From Caenorhabditis elegans (Eukaryota; Nematoda; Chromadorea; Rhabditida; Rhabditidae): 64,000 bases of DNA. A program made the translations under genes and the position numbers. The notes below the pieces were generated by a model. That model was given only the letters and a program-made list of their open reading frames with translations, made no database searches and was not told where the DNA came from. Positions 59,263 to 64,000 of this stretch are shown here, piece by piece. Positions within the stretch are counted from its first letter, which is position 1, and each line of letters opens with the position of its first letter. The stretch covers positions 7,006,001 to 7,070,000 of the forward strand of contig NC_003279.8 in assembly GCF_000002985.6 (NCBI RefSeq). The letters run 5' to 3'.

Positions 59263-61899
59263 ATGCTTCTGAGGTTAGGATTTCTTTTGGTATGCTCAAT
59301 GCTAGAGAAAGTGATAGGACAAACGAAAGTGGTCAACTATATTGATAACTCTATAATAGGTAAGTTCAATTTTCATTTTACTGAAATTTTTAAAGTTTTT
59401 TAAAATTGAACAGTTTATTCTAACTTGTGATTAATCTACTATTATCCAGAGGCAGAAAACTGCAGTTCACCAGATGAATTTTGTTTTGAATTCTAGAATA
59501 TATAATATGTGATATTGATCTCTGATCACGGTTTTTGACTCGAAGCTTGCAAAATTATCACTTAAAAGACACTATGACCAGAGTAAATTTTATTAGCCGT
59601 TCACAAAAAAAATGGTCTCGGCACGACCGAAACGTCGAAGCTACAGTACCCGCAGTTTCCCAATTCATGTTGCAAACTTTAAACTTTTGGAAAAAATACG
59701 TAAAATATTTGGAAATAATGAGTAAACATTGTGGAAAATTGCTGCGGATAGATTCAAAGTTCCGATCGGTTCAAGACCGGGTACCGTATATTTCAAAAAA
59801 TTCAATTTACAGCAAAACTAATCTGACATATGCAGACAAATTCTCAAAAAGCCGTATGAAATTCGTTAAAAATTTTTTTTGGTCTTACACATTTTAGAAA
59901 ACAAAAGTTGTAACTTGCCTAGACCGATCTTACACCGGTTTTGTTGTTAAGAAAACATTAATCATTTTCTGCATCTTCAAAACGTGTATGCTACAGTAAT
60001 ATATCCTTTTTAAGCAAAAAATCCACAGGCAGATCAAATAGTTGCGACTACTGACCCCATTCCCTACACTTCGGCCTAAGTAGCGATAATTATATAGAGA
60101 GAAAGAGTTCAATGTTCTGAATACAAAAAAAATTATAAAGCGTGCGATAATCCATGTCTACAAGTTTGCAAGTCTCAAAGCAATTACAAGATAAATCCAC
60201 TAAATCTAACCGCAAAAAAACGACCTTCAAGAACAACAAAAATGAGAATAATGAGGTGCGGAAGTGGTCGTGTAAAGCGTATTAAACAGAGCTCCCCTCT
60301 CATTTATTTCTACAGGTACACCCAAGGTAATATGCGCGGAAAATGATCTGGCACTCGACATTGTCACCTCCAAACCATTTCGTGGAAATATTTTTGTAAA
60401 GGGACGAGCGAAAGACAAGTCATGTCGACAAAGTTATGCGAACAATGGAACAAACTCATACTCATTGCCGCTTGGAAAATGTGGAATGCAACGGTTACGA
60501 TCGGTAAATGGACCGAAAACGACAATTTTGTGAGATGTTTTTTTTTATTCAGGCAAATCCTCGAGGCGTCAATTTTATGGTCACAGTCATTGTATCATTC
60601 CATCCAGCTGGATTCATCACAAAAAATGATAGGGCATTCCATGTTAAATGTTTCTATATGGAACCAGATGAGATTGTTACTCAGAATATTGATGTTAGGT
60701 AGGTAATCGTTTATTTTAATATGCCTCATTTCAACTATTGCGTTCAATAATTATTTTTCAGTTTTTCATTTTGAGTGCAACACTGATAGGAACTGCAAGT
60801 TTAATTTTAAATCAGTAATATGTATTAAGAAAAAGATACTGAAGTTTTAACATTTTATTTCAATAATTTTACATTGAGATTCTATACTTTTCAGTGTTTA
60901 GTATTTGAGGGTGAAAAATCTTTGAACTCACCAGATAAGATTATCGGAAACTCTTAAATTTTTTTTTCAAGTCTATGTTCTTGCAAATTGCCAAATTGAA
61001 CTTTTTGCGTATTTCGGAGCATTGATGATATTTGAATTTTCAAACACAAATAATTAAAAAAATAATCAAAAAAATTAATTTTCAGTATGATCCCAACGAC
61101 TGAACTATCTGACAGTATGGTAATGCCAAAATGCGAGTATTCAGTTCGTCGTGATGGTCCAAATGGTCCAACTTTAACATATGCCAATGTCGGAGATATT
61201 GTATTTCATGTATGGGAATGTACACCGGCTGATATGGGAATGCTTGTCAAAAAGTGTTTTGTAACAGATGGAGACGGAGAAGATCATGCTGTTGTTGACT
61301 TTGATGGCTGTGCAACTGATCCATTCTTGCTCAGTGAGCTGTCTTACGATGCTTCACTTATGCGAGCTCATGCATCAAGTCAAGTTTTCAAATATGCAGA
61401 CTCAAATCAATTATATTTCACTTGTCAGATAAGATTGTGTCAGAAACAAATGGGAATGTGCCAGGAAGTTACGGTAATAGAGTTCGAAGATTGTTGAAGC
61501 AAATACTTATTTTTGATTTTCAGCCACCAAACTGTGGAGTCAAGAAATTGCTGAGTGAAGCAAGTGGTGATGGAAATCGAACAAAAAGAGAAGCTGATCG
61601 GTCTGATTATGAGGTAATCATAGATTGTTTCCGGATTATATATTTTTTTAATCCTCCTAACATGAAAACAATAAAATATTTAGATCGACGTAGCAACATC
61701 AGAACTTCTTGTACTTGATCCAGCAGATCGTGGGCTCCTTGCTCCTTCTCCATTCTGTGTTCCACGACTACTTCTTCCAGTTCTTCCCCTTATTCTTATC
61801 ACAATTGTATCATTAACAGTTGTCTCCACAGCACTAGTGATTCGAAGACAAAATCACAAAAAAGAGCTCGATATAATGCAGTCAGGCAGATATTATTGA
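59263..61899 (+). CDS. Cuticlin-like ZP-domain membrane protein
   Basis: Zona pellucida domain protein of the nematode cuticlin-like family, expected to be secreted or shed from the epidermal apical surface and polymerise in the cuticle. Exons: 59263-59359, 60316-60503, 60553-60698, 61086-61473, 61524-61613 and 61684-61899, giving 374 residues with consistent phases. Signal peptide MLLRLGFLLVCSMLEKVIGQ. ZP-N half: VICAENDLALDIVTSKPFRG, KDKSCRQSY, LGKCGMQRLRS, NPRGVNFMVTVIVSFHP, ITKNDRAFHVKCFYMEPDE. ZP-C half: CEYSVRRDGPNGPTLTYANVGD, VWECTPADMGMLVKKCFVTDG, VDFDGCATDPFLLSELSYD, YFTCQIRLC. A dibasic, furin-like RTKR site follows, then a transmembrane helix (LLLPVLPLILITIVSLTVVS) and a short basic tail. 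I cannot assign which cutl gene it is. The first intron is 956 nt. Confidence 0.9.
59360..60315 (+). other. First intron of the ZP gene
   Basis: A 956-base intron. A dispersed repeat (TGGTCTCGGCACGACC and TACAGTACCCGC) lies at about 59607-59655, the same family as near 49.3 kb. The open frame at 59535-59897 overlaps it and is not supported as a gene. Confidence 0.55.
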
Positions 61900-62113
61900 T
61901 TTTCACATTATTATATTATTTTATAAATTACACGTCCCGATTGTACGGTTTCAGCTCCCATTTTTCTCTTAAAAATTCCCTTGAACTCTCTCGAAAGTCA
62001 GGCACAAATTTCTCATTCTTTTTCTCTGTGATGTCTGTTCCACACATATTTTTACGGAATCTAATTCATCAGGCATCAATGTTATTTTATATAAATTTAC
62101 GAGTGTTTACATT

Positions 62114-62119
62114 AATAAA
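62114..62119 (+). terminator. Poly(A) signal AATAAA, ZP gene
   Basis: Hexamer about 215 bases after the ZP gene TGA. Confidence 0.55.
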
Positions 62120-62127
62120 ATCTGAAT

Positions 62128-62133
62128 TTTATT
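62128..62133 (-). terminator. Poly(A) signal AATAAA, nuo-6
   Basis: TTTATT on the plus strand; lies about 103 bases past the nuo-6 TAA. Confidence 0.55.
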
Positions 62134-62235
62134 TGACGAGGATAACGACACAGCTAAAAAAAAACAAAAATCGAGAAAAAGTTGCTTACATTCGGATCTA
62201 AAAGTAAATTTAAGAAAACAGATAGATCGAGACGA

Positions 62236-63175
62236 TTAGAAGTCGATTCCGATGGTTGGAGCAAAGAGACCGGATCCTCCGGTTTGTAGAGTTCTTCCTT
62301 GTTGACGATCCCACCAAAGAAGCTTTCCATCCAAACATGCTTCATTCGACTTGTCCATTGGGACAAACATAAGACGAGTGTAAATGTAGAAGAGAGCGAA
62401 AACGGTTCCGACGTACAGGAATACGGTGCGTGGTGTGAAACGGAAGAACTCGGCTTGAGTCATATCAGCAGAATACCAACGGAACATTGCTGGATCCATG
62501 GTGACTCCCTCCTTGTACTTGAAGCTATGAGGATCGTATTCACGACGGAGATATTCCTTCTTCAAAATCTCCTTGACACGATATCTGAAAGTAATTTTTT
62601 AAAAATAAAATGTAGTTTTTTTATCATAAAGTTGGATATTAAAAACTGAATTTATGTTAATTCAGTGTTTAATATCCAATTTTATCGCAACAGTTTTTTT
62701 AAAGCAATTTTTGATTTGATACTCTGTAAATTATATCAAGAAACTGTTTTTTTTTGTCTCTATTGCTAATAAATCACTTGAAATAAGTGTTCATCAACGC
62801 AAATGTTATCATATATTGATTTTTCAATAGAATTAAATAATTTTAAATTGAGAATATAATTAAAACTATGTTTCTCACTGTTTTTAGAATTTTTTTAAAA
62901 ACTTTTAAGCAAAAAGCGTTTTTCGTATTACCTCCACAAAACTGCTTTCTTCTCCTCGTCGCTCAGATTGTATTCATGTCCTGGCAGAAATTCGGTCTTT
63001 CCTATACAGAACAATTATTATTTTACAAGTTAACAGTAAATTATGAAAAATAAATCGATAAAATAAAAGTTTTACCGTGAGTCTCAAAATATCCAAGCAC
63101 TGGATCCTGCCACAGTTTCGGAGATTTAATATTTTGGTTGGCAGCTGGTCGAAGAAGTCTTAATGCCAACTTCAT
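62236..63175 (-). CDS. nuo-6: NUO-6, mitochondrial complex I subunit (NDUFB4/B15)
   Basis: Accessory subunit of NADH:ubiquinone oxidoreductase, inner mitochondrial membrane; worm nuo-6 mutations are known for slow respiration and long life. Exons in transcript order: 63175-63076, 63001-62932 and 62584-62236, giving 172 residues. Short basic N terminus (MKLALRLLRPAANQNIKSPKLW) followed by a soluble segment (LPGHEYNLSDEEKKAVLW, YRVKEILKKEYLRREYDPHS), one transmembrane helix (TVFLYVGTVFALFYIYTRLMF), and a C-terminal tail ending in FAPTIGIDF. The start follows an AATTCCAG acceptor by eleven bases. It is divergent from the next gene and convergent with the ZP gene. Confidence 0.93.
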
Positions 63176-63441
63176 TTTGGTTCAACCTGGAATTAAAATA
63201 TTAATAAACAAAATCGGAAAACAAGACGGAAATTAAGAAAAATAAAATAAAAAGTTCTGAACAACTGGTTCAAACGACACTCCGATATTTCGCAACAGCG
63301 CCTTGTTTATCGTAAATCTACATCACATTTCAAAGCGAAAGGAATTTTCCTCAATTCAATTTTCTTCAATTCTTTCCTAAATCGAGGCCATAATTATTTT
63401 TTTTCGCACATTAAACTTAACTTAAAACTCAAATTTTAGCC
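63176..63441. promoter_or_regulatory. Compact bidirectional promoter of nuo-6 and the SANT-like gene
   Basis: Only 266 bases separate the two start codons, including the splice acceptors just before each ATG (AATTCCAG for nuo-6, ATTTTAG for the right gene). Both promoters must share this DNA. No recognised motif stands out beyond T-rich runs. Confidence 0.6.
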
Positions 63442-64000
63442 ATGGAAACCGACGGCGATCCCACAAATGAAATTCCCGGTAGCTCTATGGCTTTTGAAGT
63501 CGCAAACCATACTGTAACCGAAGAACCATCACCACTGGACAGAGTCAGTTTTCTAATAAAATAAACTATTTAAAAATGTAAAATTTTGTAGATTCTCGCA
63601 GAAGGTCGCAGCTTCAATGGTGGCAATTGGTCCAGTGACGACTTGAGAAGTTTATTGGATGGAGTGATGAAGTATGGTACCAAAATTGAAGCCATAAACT
63701 ATATTCACCGAAACATTGTAAAAAAACGATCTATCGAAGAGATAAAGTAAGTTTTTAAAATATATGTTCAACATTTAATCATTATTCTTTTTCAGGGCGA
63801 AAATTGACGAGATTCGAGAGATTATCAAGGAACACAAAGAGATTATTCTCCCTGAGTGTTACAAAAATAAATGGATCGAAGCAGGACATCATAATATCAC
63901 TCCTCCACCATTTTGCCAAGTGGATCCAAATGACGACTGGAGCAGTATCATGGGAAAAATAGTCGATCATCATCATGGATCAATCAACAAGACCCTACCT
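63442..64000 (+). CDS. SANT/Myb-like protein, 5' part only
   Basis: Truncated by the window edge. Exons: 63442-63543, 63592-63746 and 63796 onward, with consistent phases. The first 34 residues are acidic (METDGDPTNEIPGSS, EEPSPLD). Then GGNWSSDDLRSLLDGVMKYGTKIEAINYIHRNIVKKRSIEEIKAKIDEIR resembles a SANT/Myb three-helix unit: W at the start, an acidic/aliphatic first helix, and a K-R-S-I-E-EI recognition-type helix. A His run HHHH follows further on. It may be tofu-5, a nuclear factor for piRNA gene transcription, which I recall as lying next to nuo-6, but I am not sure enough to give the symbol. Confidence 0.75.

Larger units (their letters stand above)
61900..62235. other. Convergent 3' UTRs of the ZP gene and nuo-6
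   Basis: 336 bases between two stop codons. The plus-strand AATAAA (62114-62119) and minus-strand AATAAA (62128-62133) are only 8 bases apart, and each lies beyond the other gene's signal, so the two transcripts probably overlap at their 3' ends. Confidence 0.6.

Noticed and set aside
59535-59897. 120-codon plus-strand frame in the ZP gene's first intron
   Set aside because: Overlaps a dispersed repeat, lies inside an intron with good borders, and has no recognisable product.

Overview
The window is nematode nuclear DNA. I recognise it as Caenorhabditis elegans, the chromosome I segment around chd-1, pdi-3, ubql-1, sem-4, plin-1 and nuo-6. Three things support this: short AT-rich introns with GTRAGT/TTTTCAG borders, AT-rich intergenic DNA, and conceptual proteins whose lengths match the known worm proteins. 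Reading exon by exon gives CHD-1 at 1461 aa, PDI-3 at 488 aa, UBQL-1 at 502 aa and SEM-4 at 744 aa, with every splice phase consistent. Gene identity rests on recognition of the proteins; no search was run.

Layout, left to right. 0.8-3.1 kb (+): a CRAL-TRIO/GOLD lipid-transfer protein whose first exon is not visible. 3.5-9.2 kb (-): chd-1, a chromatin remodeller. 10.1-14.8 kb (-): pdi-3, an ER disulfide isomerase; its 2.5-kb first coding intron carries two short hAT-type elements, each with a perfect 8-bp target duplication. 14.8-16.0 kb: a shared head-to-head promoter region. 16.0-22.8 kb (+): ubql-1 (ubiquilin), with a 3.9-kb intron before the UBA exons. 22.8-32.9 kb: a ten-kilobase stretch without genes, probably regulatory DNA for sem-4. 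32.9-42.2 kb (+): sem-4, a spalt-type zinc-finger factor, with a 4.7-kb first coding intron.

44.0-45.8 kb (-): a broken ADAT1/ADAR-type adenosine deaminase pseudogene. 45.9-47.4 kb: two palindromic or inverted-repeat elements. 47.8-48.8 kb (-): a secreted DUF19 protein. 49.6-50.4 kb (-): a UPF0235/DUF167 protein, possibly mitochondrial. 51.2-53.3 kb (+): plin-1 (perilipin), with alternative 3' exons including a 30-nt cassette. 53.3-55.8 kb: a 172-bp segment present twice in direct orientation, bracketing remains of an unidentified minus-strand gene; each copy encodes a hairpin whose stem shows a compensatory base-pair change. 57.4-58.2 kb: an 0.8-kb non-autonomous element with Tc3-like ends. 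59.3-61.9 kb (+): a cuticlin-like ZP protein. 62.2-63.2 kb (-): nuo-6, a complex I subunit, convergent with the ZP gene. 63.4 kb to the window end (+): the 5' part of a SANT-like protein, divergent from nuo-6.

No operon, rRNA, tRNA or CRISPR was found. Two functional pairings stand out: pdi-3 and ubql-1 share a promoter region and both serve protein quality control, and the chromatin and transcription regulators chd-1 and sem-4 lie on either side of them. The least explained features are the duplicated covarying hairpin downstream of plin-1 and the decayed minus-strand gene between its copies.
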